Shown: piece after piece, positions 24,081-33,671 of the stretch | Layout of the letters: each line of letters begins with the position of its first letter | Position numbering within the stretch: the stretch's first letter is position 1 | NCBI RefSeq assembly: GCF_963676685.1 | Contig: NC_092348.1 | Span: 19,629,386 to 19,693,385 of the forward strand | From: Mytilus edulis | Taxonomy: Eukaryota > Mollusca > Bivalvia > Mytilida > Mytilidae | Direction of reading: 5' to 3' | DNA length: 64,000 nucleotides | Notes under the pieces: model-generated | Told to the model about the DNA's origin: nothing | What the model saw: only the letters and a program-made list of their open reading frames with translations | Databases searched by the model: none | Translations under genes and position numbers: made by a program

Positions 24081-25018
24081 CAAGCAGTTGAAATAGTTCA
24101 TTTAGGTTAAAATATGTTTAATTTGTTACGCCATATGCATGAGCGTTTGTTTTCATAATGCTCATCTGTAGTGCTCGAATCAGTAGTATAAGAATTGACG
24201 AGCAAAATGTGTAAAATACATGGAAGCTACAGATTTAAAAAATACGTAGAAATGCAAGGACATTTTCTGACGGTAATGGACAAATAACAAAAATTATAAT
24301 TGTATCGAATTTTCTGGAGAGAGTTGCAACCTTAATTAATTACTTAATTAATCAACTTAGCATATCAGAAATGTATGTTATAAGCAATGTCATCGCCGAA
24401 TCACTAACTACTTAACTTAGGTTATACTCTCGGGTAGTAACATTCTATCAGCAGAGGTATCGACCAAATGCTAGTAAAGGGAAAATAACACTTTGTAAAT
24501 TGGCCGCGTTGGACAGAAATCGACCTTGAAGCAAATGAATAATAACATATACATCTGTTAGTCTCTGTATCTTTGAAAATTGAGCTGTTGTAAAAATAAA
24601 TCTACAAAACTCAATCTTTTTGTCGTTTTTGAATTTCCAAAGTCTTAAATGTGTACATGTTAATTACGTACATTGGCATAAGGTGGTCGATCTTATTATG
24701 ACCCGTTGTCGAGAAAAACAGAAAATTTGACAAAGGAATAGAAAATAAAAACTGAACAATCGGCAATATATCGGCGAATCTTCATATTGCTCTTAATTCA
24801 ATAAAAGTAGCAATGTGACATTTAAATTTTTGAGAGGTCATTTAATTCAAAATATATTGTACTTAACATGTTGCAAATTTTAAGTGTCAGTTTGTTAAAA
24901 ATTAAACAAATATTCATTAGATTGATAACGTAAGACTTCTAAATAGAGTGTGTTGCTATTGTGTCAATATTTATAAAAAGAAATATTATATTTAATATTT
25001 ACAAATGTCATCGATAGA
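24081..25018. other. Unassigned AT-rich sequence
   Basis: Nothing supported beyond a short TTAATTAATTACTTAATTAA palindromic run near 24333. Confidence 0.45.
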
Positions 25019-25080
25019 TATAAGATGTAGTATGAGTGCCAATGAGACAACTCTCCATCCAAGTCACAATTTGTAAAAGT
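25019..25080 (+). repeat. Short GTGCCAATGAGACAACTCTCC repeat fragment
   Basis: ATATAAGATGTAGTATGAGTGCCAATGAGACAACTCTCCATCC resembles the start of the GAAGATGTGGTATGATTGCC family and is followed by AAGTCACAATTTGTAAAAGT, a known variant continuation in mussels. Confidence 0.5.
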
Positions 25081-25309
25081 GAATCATTAATCAAATCTAC
25101 ATAAGTTGGAGTAGTTTTCATTGTTGAATTAAAATTAAAGCAGATATACAAGTACTTTATCTCCCACATTTGAATGACATTTTCTAATTTAAATCATATG
25201 AAAGTAATAAAGAAAAATGTCTCGTGTAACGAACATGGCGAATATAAACAAGGAAAACTCTAAGTAGTTACTGCTATGGATTCCAGCCGTACAGCAACAA
25301 GCAGTCACA

Positions 25310-26060
25310 AAAGTAAAATAAAAATATAATTATGAAAATTCAAAATGGAAAGTCCCAAATCAAACGGACAAATCAAAAGCTCTAACCCATCAAACGAATG
25401 GATAACAACTGTCAAATATAACTTACTTGATACAAACATTTTATTAAGCAGAACATGAGGGATTGCTAAAATTGAGAATGAAAAAAGTACAATCACAAAA
25501 ATACTGAACTCCGAGGAAAATTCAAAACGGGAAGTCCCTTATCAAATGGGAAATCAAGTGATAACACACATCAAACAGGGAAAATGGGGAATGTGTCAAA
25601 GAGTCAACAACCCGATCAAAGAGCAGACAACAGCCGAAGGCCACCTAAGGATCTGCCACGCAGCGAAATAATCTCGCACCCGAAGGTGGTCCTCAGCTGG
25701 CCCTTAATAAAATTATGTACTAGTTTAGTGAAAACGAACTCTCAAACATATATAAGAACTAAAATAAAAAAAAACATACAAGACTAACAAAGGCCAGACG
25801 CTCCTGACATATTTTGTGAGATAGCAACTCCCCCAAAACCTTTAGCCAGTGTAGAATAAAGAAACACAGAGTAAAACTCAGTTTAAAACCTGATGATATA
25901 GCTAGCTTAACCTCTCACTTGTATGACAGTTGCATAAAATTGCACTTTATTGACAACAATGTGTATACAGAATAAACAGACATAATAGGTAAAATTGTCA
26001 ACATTGGTTAATCATTATAAAAACAAACAAATTTCTTTAACAAAAAAAAATCCCCCAAAA
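25310..26060 (-). repeat. Composite of A-rich repeat copies and the TGTGTCAAAGAG repeat
   Basis: Two A-rich family copies (25330-25440 and 25491-25580) are followed by GGGAATGTGTCAAAGAGTCAACAACCCGATCAAAGAGCAGACAACAGCCGAAGG, CTCAGCTGGCCC, TACAAGACTAACAAAGGCCAGACGCTCCTGAC, then an A-rich-family end (GATATAGCTAGCTTAACCTCTCACTTGTATGACAG). The middle block is a second family inserted in, or fused to, the first. The plus-strand open frame at 25584 is repeat sequence, not a gene. Confidence 0.65.
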
Positions 26061-26888
26061 AGCATATACACAAAGCACATTAGCAAAAACGAAAGACAAG
26101 AATACAAAATTTACCATAGCACAATATCACAATGACGGGTAGTACTGAGGCACGTCAACTAGTTATCAACAAATACAGACTAAACAGTAATAAATTAAAA
26201 TTAACAAAGACAAATAAAGGAACACTATAACACGTTATTAAGATGATAAACAAAGTAAGTACCTAGAATCTATACTTCAAGAATATCGTGTATTTTTTAT
26301 GAATTTGATAGGATATATTTATCAACATGGTCGAAGTATCTTCCGATGTACTTTTTTTTTTTTAGAAAAAGCACGAGACGTTCTGTGCCATCCCCTTGTC
26401 ACTCAACTGTCTGCTCATGCACTGGTGACATTTACAAAGTCTGTGTAGCAGCTATTTTTCTTGACTACCGAATGAGTTGGAAAATGTATATCACATATGC
26501 AGGTGGAGTCGGTATATTGCTCCTAAGGTGAGGGAAATTGATTAATTTCAAAATCAAAATCGTCTCGTCTCAAAACGTCAAAATCGGAAGTAGAATTCAA
26601 TCGATAATGTAGATTTGACCATTGTTCTGATACACTGCGAAAACATGTTGCTAGTGATAAGTTGAGACACCGATTTGTCATGATTCGTGACAGCGACTGT
26701 AATTGTTATATATGGTTTATTTCATTCATTCTACCTCGTAATTGTTTTTCTTTGGCAGTTTTTAAATAAGGATCTAATACAGCAGGTATAGCCAAGTCTC
26801 AGCCCAAGTAAGTAAGTTTGACAGGAGTGTAGAGATTAAACGGGATAACAGTAAATAAAATAAACAAGAATATAACGAAATTCAAAAT
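26061..26888. other. Unassigned sequence upstream of the gypsy remnant
   Basis: Mostly AT-rich with no recognised domain. A pyrimidine run at 26350-26364 followed by AG and a later CTAAG/GTGAGG could mark an exon at about 26365-26528 (see findings), but I cannot support a gene. No gypsy LTR or gag is visible here. Confidence 0.4.
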
Positions 26889-27186
26889 TTAGAGACCCTA
26901 AGTACCCACACATTTCCTAGTAATGATGGATATATTAAGAAATCAGACACAATTGACATAGAGCATTTTGGTGGCTCTGAAGAGGACACAGAGTTTAAGG
27001 TCGTTATTGAAAGAGTTAGTGCAGTTACGATGAAGGCTCCATCGTCTATAGGAGGCCAGTCAGTAAAAGCTGTTATAGATACACGGGCAGAGGTAAACGT
27101 TGCTCAAATGAGCGATGATGTTTTATTGAGGTGTGATATCATAAACGATTTGATAGCATCATCAATACAAGACAGGGTATCAGTTG
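26889..27186 (+). pseudogene. Ty3/gypsy protease fragment
   Basis: Frame starting near 26890 (TTA GAG ACC) translates without a stop into a retroviral-type aspartic protease region. SSIGGQSVKAVIDTRAEVNV corresponds to the gypsy protease motif in which a DTGA or DSGA triad is expected, followed by VLLRCDIINDL in the place of the usual hydrophobic-Gly-x-Asp motif. The catalytic Gly is replaced by Arg (DTRA), which should abolish activity. The frame is cut at the MITE boundary near 27186. It belongs with the reverse transcriptase at 27333 onward; no gag is seen upstream. Confidence 0.7.
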
Positions 27187-27332
27187 CAGATCCAGAATTT
27201 ATCAGATCATAAGTGGAGGCCCACTGACTGCCTTAGAAAAGGGCCCGTTCCAGTCAGTGATTCCCTATATATTCAACCACATTTTCCCAGAAAAGGGGGA
27301 CCGGGCCCCGGCCTCCCTTAATTACGCCTCTT
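27186..27332 (+). mobile_element. GC-rich MITE inside the gypsy element
   Basis: A GC-rich segment with GCAGATCCAGAATTT at the left and TTAATTACGCCTC at the right, and internal blocks GTGGAGGCCCACTGACTGCC, GGGCCCGTTCCAGTCAGTGATTCCCTATATAT and GGGGGACCGGGCCCCGGCCTCCC. This matches a non-autonomous repeat I recall as abundant in bivalves. It separates the gypsy protease from the RT. Its right end is included in the duplicated segment at 28399, so it was present before that duplication. Confidence 0.7.
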
Positions 27333-27951
27333 GGTATTGAGGATGGGGGTACATGGGTTGATTGTGAAGTTAAAGGTTTTTGAGGGGTAGGAAGAGAAAT
27401 ACTTTAGGGAACAACTTGAGGTAGGCGTAATAACTTCTTCTAAGTCCAGTTGGGCTAGCCCAGTGGTGTTAGACTGGAAAAAGGACAAAACAGTACGCTG
27501 GTGCATATATTTTAGACGAGTCAATGACGTAAGCGTCACAGATGCCTATCCGTTGCCCTGCAGTGATATGTGTTTTGACTGTTTTGCGTCGGCGTCAATA
27601 TTTTCTGTCATGGAACTACAAAGTGGTTATTGGCAAGTCGAAATAGAGGAGGCTGATTGAGAAAAACTGCATTTACAACTAAATATGGATTATTTGAATA
27701 TGTTAAAATGCCCCTTTGGTTATGTAACGCCCTTTGTACTTTTCAACGATGCGTAGATTTGAAATTTAGAGGTCTATAATGGAAAAGCCATCTCATTTAT
27801 ATGGATGATATGATCATCTACTCATCAGATATGGTATACCATATAAAAAAGCTAGATCAAGTTTCTGGTAGACTGTCAAACGCAGGGTTAAAATCAAAAT
27901 AATCAAAGTGTGGTCTCTTAAAAAAGAGGTGTTATACCAAGGACATATTTC
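27333..27951 (+). pseudogene. Ty3/gypsy reverse transcriptase, frameshifted
   Basis: Translation gives the order of gypsy RT motifs: YFREQLEVGVITSSKSSWAS, DWKKDKTVRWCIYFRRVND, DAYPLP, FSVMELQSGYWQVEIEEAD, then after a frameshift at about 27657 EKTAFTTKYGLFEYVKMP, LCNA..TFQRC, and the catalytic YMDD at 27798-27809 followed by MIIYSS, LDQVSGRLSNAGLKSK and GLLKK. Stops lie before and after YMDD (TAA near 27778 and near 27900). The second position of CIDYRR is altered to CIYFRR. The frame ends at the chimeric insertion starting near 27952. Dead element. Confidence 0.85.
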
Positions 27952-28398
27952 GCATCTACTTTCCTCAAGTATTGTATTTACAAGTTGTTTTGTTTCGCAA
28001 TATGTTCATTGATTGGAATTCGTTGTTGTTCATAATTAGGATCTGATTTGCATATTACACTTTCATCGCTATCTTTATGAATATTCTTATTCAATGATCC
28101 ACTCTAAGTACAGATGAGCTTTTTGTCTCCCTTTAACTCAAATGTATGCATCACTGTATATGTTATCCAACTGGCTAAACTTTTCCCATTCAACTGAAAC
28201 TGTCACGGTTCGATTGCAGTTTACTTAAAATACGTAAAATTGTATTTTACATCTTATCTCAAAATATATCTAATTTCAATGTGTGATATAATTGATCCTT
28301 ACAGACAGTGGTTTACTAACACAGATAAATGAAAATAATATTTTTTTAATTTCATGTGCCTGATGCGCGTATCTGGGTTGACATTCACCAGGCTCAAA
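27952..28398 (+). repeat. 445-bp repeat copy inserted in gypsy RT
   Basis: Near-identical to 23636-24080 (GCATCTACTTTCC to CACCAGGCTCAAAC). It interrupts the RT just after the GLLKK...GHI-like region, and it is followed immediately by a second copy of 27328-27528. Confidence 0.88.
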
Positions 28399-28598
28399 CT
28401 CTTGGTATTGAGGATGGGGTACATGGGTTGATTGTGAAGTTAAAGGTTTTTAATGGGTAGGAAGAGAAATACTTTAGGGAACAACTTGAGGCAGGCGTAA
28501 TAACTTCTTCTAAGTCCAGTTGGGCTAGCCCAGTGGTGTTAGACTGGAAAAAGGACAAAACAGTACGCTGGTGCATAGATTTTAGACGAGTCAATGAC
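28399..28598 (+). repeat. Second copy of the MITE-end plus RT segment 27328-27528
   Basis: Starts CTCTTGGTATTGAGG, which includes the last bases of the MITE, and runs to GAGTCAATGAC. It differs from the first copy at about half a dozen positions. Copy 2 keeps the expected WCIDFRRVND, so copy 1's Asp-to-Tyr change arose after duplication. Confidence 0.85.
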
Positions 28599-28700
28599 AT
28601 ATCCTTTGCGATCAGGGAATTACTGTAAATCATACCCGACCGTGATCTGCAAAAAATTGGAAAGCACCAAGTTCAGTTAAACAAGTCCAACAATTTTTAA
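28599..28700 (+). pseudogene. Ty3/gypsy RT tail, resumed after the insertion
   Basis: Translates as GITVNHTRP, stop, SAKNWKAPSSVKQVQQFL, the conserved connection between gypsy RT and RNase H, normally continued by GLCNYYR. The protein is cut exactly at QQFL by the PLE and resumes at 33673 with LCNYYRQLVY. One stop codon is present. Confidence 0.85.
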
Positions 28701-29332
28701 TTCAGTTTAATCATGTATATCTGTTATATAGTCATTTTATAAAATGTACTGTTTGCAAAACTATGTATTATTCTTGATAATAATGATGTTTTATCCCAGG
28801 CGGGTAACCCTGGCCTCACAACTTTTTGGAACTTTTGGTTCTCGGCGATCTTCAACTTGGTAGTTGTTATGGCTTTCTAACTTTTTACATCTGAGTATAG
28901 TTTTGTGTGGATGTAGCGCACGTCTGCTGTATAAAAATATTTTTTTACATGTTACCTTTGGATGGCTATTATTCGTTTGTTTCTCTGTTCTATATTTTCC
29001 CATTTATCTGTTTATTTTTTGTAACCCTAGGCCTGTCGTGTAATGCTGTCATTTTAATGTTATATTTAACACTGCCATTAAAGCGGGCGGTTCCAGGTTC
29101 AACCCACCATTTTTGTTTTCATAAAATGCCCTGTACCAAGTCATTGAAAATGGCCATTGTTACATTATAGTTCGTTTCTGTTTGTGTTACGTTTCGGTGT
29201 TGTGTCTCTGTTGTTTCGTAGTTCTCTTATATTTGATGTTTCCCTCAGTTTTAGTTTGTAACCCGGATTTGTTTTTTTTCTCTATCGTTATATGAGTTTT
29301 GAACAGCGGTATACTACTGTTGCCTTTATTTA
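28701..29332 (+). repeat. Left pseudo-LTR of the PLE
   Basis: Direct repeat of 33021-33671, from TTCAGTTTAATCATGTATATC to GTTGCCTTTATTTA. Blocks include TTATCCCAGGCGGGTAACCC, CAACTTTTTGGAACTTTTGG, GATGTAGCGCACGTCTGC and CAGCGGTATACTACTGTTGCC. Compared with the right copy it lacks about 15 bases around GTTTGGCATGCCACA and carries a few extra bases in ACCCTAGGCCTG. The first third resembles the hammerhead repeats, but no intact ribozyme core is present. Confidence 0.9.
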
Positions 29333-29465
29333 TCACCACCGAACCGGAAGCTCTGCTGGTGGACAATTTGTGCCCGAGGATTCTACCAGTCCTGTAGCCT
29401 AACAGCATGAAAACAAGTAGAATGAAAAATATTATACTGGATGACACGCCGCCCAGGATAAAAAG

Positions 29466-30887
29466 GTGTCAATCGGATGTTGTCAAGGAGACAACAAAAT
29501 CGATTTTATCAGGTGTCCCAGGATCATTTTAAATGATGTAATGAAAATGACACATGTGCAGTCTTCTGAATCCTCATTGTACTATAAAAATTCTGACAAG
29601 TTTGTTTATATTCGACCCTGTACTGTTCAACTTTCAAATATTTTAGATTTCGATGACAACCACCAATATTGCTCTATTTCCAAATGTAACCGTAAAAATT
29701 GTAAAACTTGTGATATACTAATATCTGATACCTACTTTCTAAGTAATTTAACCATCAAAAGTTGCAATACACACAGTCATGAGGATTTGAATTGCACTGC
29801 TTCCAATATTGTGTACGGTATTGAATGTACTCTTTGTGGATTGATCTACGTCGGGGAGACTCGACAAAGACTCAATTTTAGAATTAATGGTCATCGATCT
29901 AATGTAAATGATCCTAGTAACAACAAATTTCCCTACACGCATTTCAATCAGCCTGACCATTCTATTGTTTCAATGAAAGTCCGGATTATAGAGAAAATAT
30001 ATCATTCAACAAATGACCCCATATTGAGTACACCATATAGTTTACAAAGAGAAAACTTTTGGATAAGAGAGCTGGGAACAGCCATTCCCTATGGATGCAA
30101 TGACAAGATTGATGGTGTAGGTATTTTGTCTAGTCCAAGGTGTAGTACTGTCAATACATTACAATTATTTAATATTTCTGCTGAACGTAATAGAAGTCAT
30201 GGTCACAGAAAATATATACCACCCACTATGCACACCGTGACAATGGATAGTCTGATAACGTATGTTCAAAAACCTTTAGGAATCCATCATATCAGAACTA
30301 AATTATACTCAATTCCATTGTCAAAACTTTTTTTATTATTTCAAAAGGCCCAAAATACTTCTGTTACTGATTCTCGTCCTGTTTTGTATAAATTAGTTGC
30401 AATAATAATGGACATTGCTAACCATAGACTATTCAAACCAGTATCGACTACATCCAAAAATGAGGAAAAACGTAATTTTTTTAAGGTAGAATTTGCCAAT
30501 AAAGGTTTAGATGCTGTAAAGATTAGCAATATTTTGCATCAGATATCTGTACAAAAAACTATACCTGATTACTTCAAAAATAAAGCTACACCTGTTATAT
30601 CTAATATTTACACCAAGTCTATTCCATCCAAGATTTTCAACCACGAGAGGGTTTTAGAGGCCTTTAACCTCAAAGATGTGAAATCCAAGCCTCCGGATTG
30701 CTCATTAGCATCGTCACAATACAATTATAGTCCAGCTAGGCCTGAAGAGACATGTATTGTCGAAATGCGCATCTGGTGCAAGAAAATTGGTACCGTAAAT
30801 GTTATAAGTACTGGTGACCTTGGCATCGTTACTAATGAACAACTAAGAGAGTTGTTAACCAAGAGACCAAAATATAGAATTCCCTAG
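29466..30887 (+). CDS. PLE N-terminal ORF with GIY-YIG endonuclease domain
   Basis: This 473-residue open frame is the endonuclease half of the element's polyprotein. A Cys motif (C69, C74, C79, C82) precedes the GIY-YIG domain at about residues 115-215. YGI at 117-119 and YVG at 128-130 form the name motif, with ETRQRL after it, R139, H143-R144, the probable metal-binding Glu at E196 in ENFWI, and PYGCND at 208-213. GIY-YIG domains nick DNA, here presumably to prime target-primed reverse transcription. Residues 216-473 resemble no domain I know. The TAG at 30885-30887 is read through in the same frame by PINWKKNFKLL and the following RT region, so the frame most likely ended later in the ancestor. 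The start Met is the first in the frame, but I cannot confirm it. The nuclease looks intact; the element does not. Confidence 0.85.
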   Translation: MSIGCCQGDNKIDFIRCPRIILNDVMKMTHVQSSESSLYYKNSDKFVYIRPCTVQLSNILDFDDNHQYCSISKCNRKNCKTCDILISDTYFLSNLTIKSCNTHSHEDLNCTASNIVYGIECTLCGLIYVGETRQRLNFRINGHRSNVNDPSNNKFPYTHFNQPDHSIVSMKVRIIEKIYHSTNDPILSTPYSLQRENFWIRELGTAIPYGCNDKIDGVGILSSPRCSTVNTLQLFNISAERNRSHGHRKYIPPTMHTVTMDSLITYVQKPLGIHHIRTKLYSIPLSKLFLLFQKAQNTSVTDSRPVLYKLVAIIMDIANHRLFKPVSTTSKNEEKRNFFKVEFANKGLDAVKISNILHQISVQKTIPDYFKNKATPVISNIYTKSIPSKIFNHERVLEAFNLKDVKSKPPDCSLASSQYNYSPARPEETCIVEMRIWCKKIGTVNVISTGDLGIVTNEQLRELLTKRPKYRIP

Positions 30888-32450
30888 CCTATCAACTGGA
30901 AAAAGAACTTCAAGTTACTGATGGATGCAGTTGAGGACTATGCGAGAAAATGGGTAAAGTGCGAACCAGACGAACCAGAACTGGACACTTTGTCTGAATG
31001 GATCAAAGCTATTCCATCGTGCATTCAGAAGCGCATTCAAAAGTTACGATGTACTATGAGCACAAGAGTTACTAATCCTTTCAAGAATCCAGATGTTATG
31101 GATGCTTTATCCTCTTTGCATGACAAATATGTCGTTTTTCCAGCAGATAAAGCCTCTAATAATATTTATTCATATGTAAAAACCATTATTTGCAATGTCT
31201 CACAACAGAGCTTGGAATAAAGAGAACAACTGGTAATCCTACATATTCCTTAACATCATTTATCAAGGACGAGATTTTACAAAATCCCAAATCTGTCCTT
31301 CTTTCTTTTGGTATCAACATCAAGGAAAACGAAGAAAATGTACCATCATTATACTGGATACCAAAACTACACAAAACTCCAAATAAAGAACAATACATAG
31401 CTGGATCGTCAAAATGTACGACTAAACATCTTTCTGAAATACTGACTACTATTCCCTCTACAGTTAAAGATGGGCTTCAAAAATATTGTGATGAGATATA
31501 TTCTACCAGTGGTGTTAACCAGATGTGGATAATCAAAAATTCGAAAGATCTACTGCTTAATCTTCGATCACAATCTTTGCAATTTTGCAGCAACATAAAG
31601 ACTTTACACTACTATTCCCCATGCTCAGTTGAAAGATCGACTGCACCATCTTATTAAACAGAGCCTTTTCTGTAAAAATGGGAATCGTAGATACAAATGT
31701 TTTGTTTTGGGTTACAATACTTTATATTTTGTGAAGAACCAAAAGGGATCTACCAGAAATATACTGAAGATGATATTATCAAAATGCTGGACTTTTTGAT
31801 CGACAATATATTTGTTGAGTTTGGAGGATTCATATTTCAACAGACAATCGGTATTCAAATGGGTACTAATTGTGCACCCCTACTAAACGATTTGTTTTTG
31901 TACTCGTATGAAGCAGAATTCATTCAAACCCTTCTAAAAGACAAACTATAATCTCACTTTCTGATATATTGATGATGTCCTGCCACTGAATAACCCATAT
32001 TTCAGCCAAAACTTGCATCTCATATATCCCAGCGAACTTAAAAAATAAAATATACTACTGATACTAGAAGGACTGCTTCATGCCTTGATCTTTTTCTCAA
32101 TATTGACACAGATGGACGACTTCACACGAATATCTATGATAAATGGGAAGATTTCAACTTCCCAATTATCAATTTCCCATTTCTCAGCAGTAACATACCC
32201 TCTGCCCCTTCGTATACATACCTCTATTAATACGTTATTCTCGTGCATGTTCACATTATACGGACTTCATATACAGGAGTGTGCTCCTAACGAAGAAACT
32301 GCTCCAACAAAGTTTTGAGGAGGACAGACTAAAAATGACACTACGTATATTTTACGGACACCATCACGAATTGGTTGATCCATACGATGTATCTTTGTCC
32401 AAACTAACTGTGGACATTTGTACCACGTGTTAGATGGTGGTTTATCATTA
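30888..32450 (+). pseudogene. PLE reverse transcriptase, disrupted
   Basis: Recognisable PLE RT motifs in order: KYVVFPADKASNN (near 31125), LYWIPKLHKTP (31350), KYTEDDIIKMLDFLIDN (31760), FGGFIFQQTIGIQMGTNCAPLL (31820), catalytic YIDD at 31965-31976, DLFLNIDTDG (32085), then FEEDRLKMTLRIFYGHHHELVDPYDVSLSKL (32320). Breaks: the in-frame TAG at 30885; a frameshift near 31185; a small deletion near 31605 that removes the expected motif A (the D-F-S-T-L-Y type block with a catalytic Asp) and shifts frame; and further shifts near 31730 and after 31950. Without motif A the RT cannot be active. The region fits directly downstream of the GIY-YIG ORF in the same strand and, at first, the same frame. 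Confidence 0.85.
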
Positions 32451-33020
32451 CGTCGTCTGATCTTTTTATCACCGAACGTGACTTATTCCCGACTGTGACT
32501 GTTTTGCTGAGTGTGAATTCGTATTGCTTTAAGACGTGGCGCGGTACTTATCCATCCCAAATTAATTTTGTTGGGTTTTGATGTTGTATTTGTTGTTGTC
32601 ATCGGATTTTTTTCAAATGTTTTAACGTTTGTAGTTGTCAATCGTATTATTGTGTTGTATTGGGGATAACTACTCATCCAGTTCATTTGGTAGATTTAAT
32701 TTTGGATCAACGAAATTTACACTATGTATTTGGTTTGCAGTTTGATCAGAAGAAACAACCACAAAGCTAGATAATACCATTAATTATCCAATTACTGCTT
32801 CAATTAAATATTAATCAGTATTATAATTTTCACTGTTATTAATATATTAAGTTAGATCAGTCATACAAATCTAATCTTGAATTTCATTCATATTCTCTTA
32901 ATTTTCGGAACACATTTTAGAAATTTAAATATGACGTCACTTTGGGAGTTGCATTGCATATGGCTAACAGGACTGTGGTTTTGTCATGTATTCGTTTTTT
33001 ATTCTATAGCTGGTCACCAC

Positions 33021-33671
33021 TTCAGTTTAATCATGTATATCTATTATATAGTCATTTTATAAAATGTACTGTTTGCAAAACTATGTATTATTCTTGATAA
33101 CAATGATGTTTTTATCCCAGGCGGATAACCCTGGCCTCACAACTTTTTGGAACTTTTGGTTCTCGGCGATCTTAAACTTGGTAGTTGTTATGGCTTTCTA
33201 ACTTTTTACATCTGAGTATAGTTTTGTGTGGACGTAGCGCACGTCTGTTGTATAAAAATATTTTTTAACATGTTACCTTTGGATGGCTGTTATTCGTTTG
33301 TTTCTCTGTTGTATATTTTCTCCCATTTATCTGGGTTTTTTTTCCCATTTATTTTTTGTAACCCTGTCGTGTAATGCTGTCATTTTAATGTTATAGTTAA
33401 CACTGCCATTAAAGCGGGAGGTTTGGCATGCCACAAAACCAGGTTCAACCCACCATTTTTTTTTCATAAAATGCCCTGTCAGGAAAATGGTCATTGTTAC
33501 ATTATCAGTTCGTTTCTGTGTGTGGTACGTTTCGGTGTTGTGTCTCTGTTGTGTCGTAGTTCTCTTATATTTGATATGTTTCCCTCAGTTTTAGTTTGTA
33601 ACCCGGAATTGTTTTTTTCTCTATCGATTTATGAATTTTGAACAGCGGTATACTGCTGTTGCCTTTATTTA
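33021..33671 (+). repeat. Right pseudo-LTR of the PLE
   Basis: Direct repeat of 28701-29332 (see left copy). It contains GGGAGGTTTGGCATGCCACAAAACCAGGTTCAACCCACC and the CAGCGGTATACTGCTGTTGCC end, and stops at TTTATTTA before gypsy AGTCTCTGTAATTAC. The AAACCAGGTTCAACCCACC block in reverse complement is the hallmark of the A-rich dispersed family, which links that family to PLE ends. Confidence 0.9.

Larger units (their letters stand above)
28701..33671 (+). mobile_element. Penelope-like element with permuted GIY-YIG/RT order
   Basis: A 4.97-kb element bounded by ~640-bp direct repeats. Its coding order is GIY-YIG endonuclease first, then reverse transcriptase, the reverse of classical Penelope. 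Permuted N-terminal GIY-YIG PLEs are known as the Naiad/Chlamys clade, and the Cys motif next to the nuclease fits that clade. The flanks are the two halves of one gypsy RT/RNase H frame, so both ends are placed to within a few bases. TTTAA occurs at both outer boundaries (28696-28700 and 33668-33672) and is a possible target duplication, though the pseudo-LTR itself ends in TTTATTTA. The RT part carries a nonsense codon, frameshifts and a deletion, so the copy is not autonomous. Confidence 0.88.

Noticed and set aside
28696..28700. TTTAA as a certain PLE target duplication
   Set aside because: The pseudo-LTR itself ends in TTTATTTA, so the overlap could be chance; kept only as a possibility.
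29187..29447. Minus-strand open frame at the PLE start
   Set aside because: It is the antisense of the pseudo-LTR and leader of the PLE.
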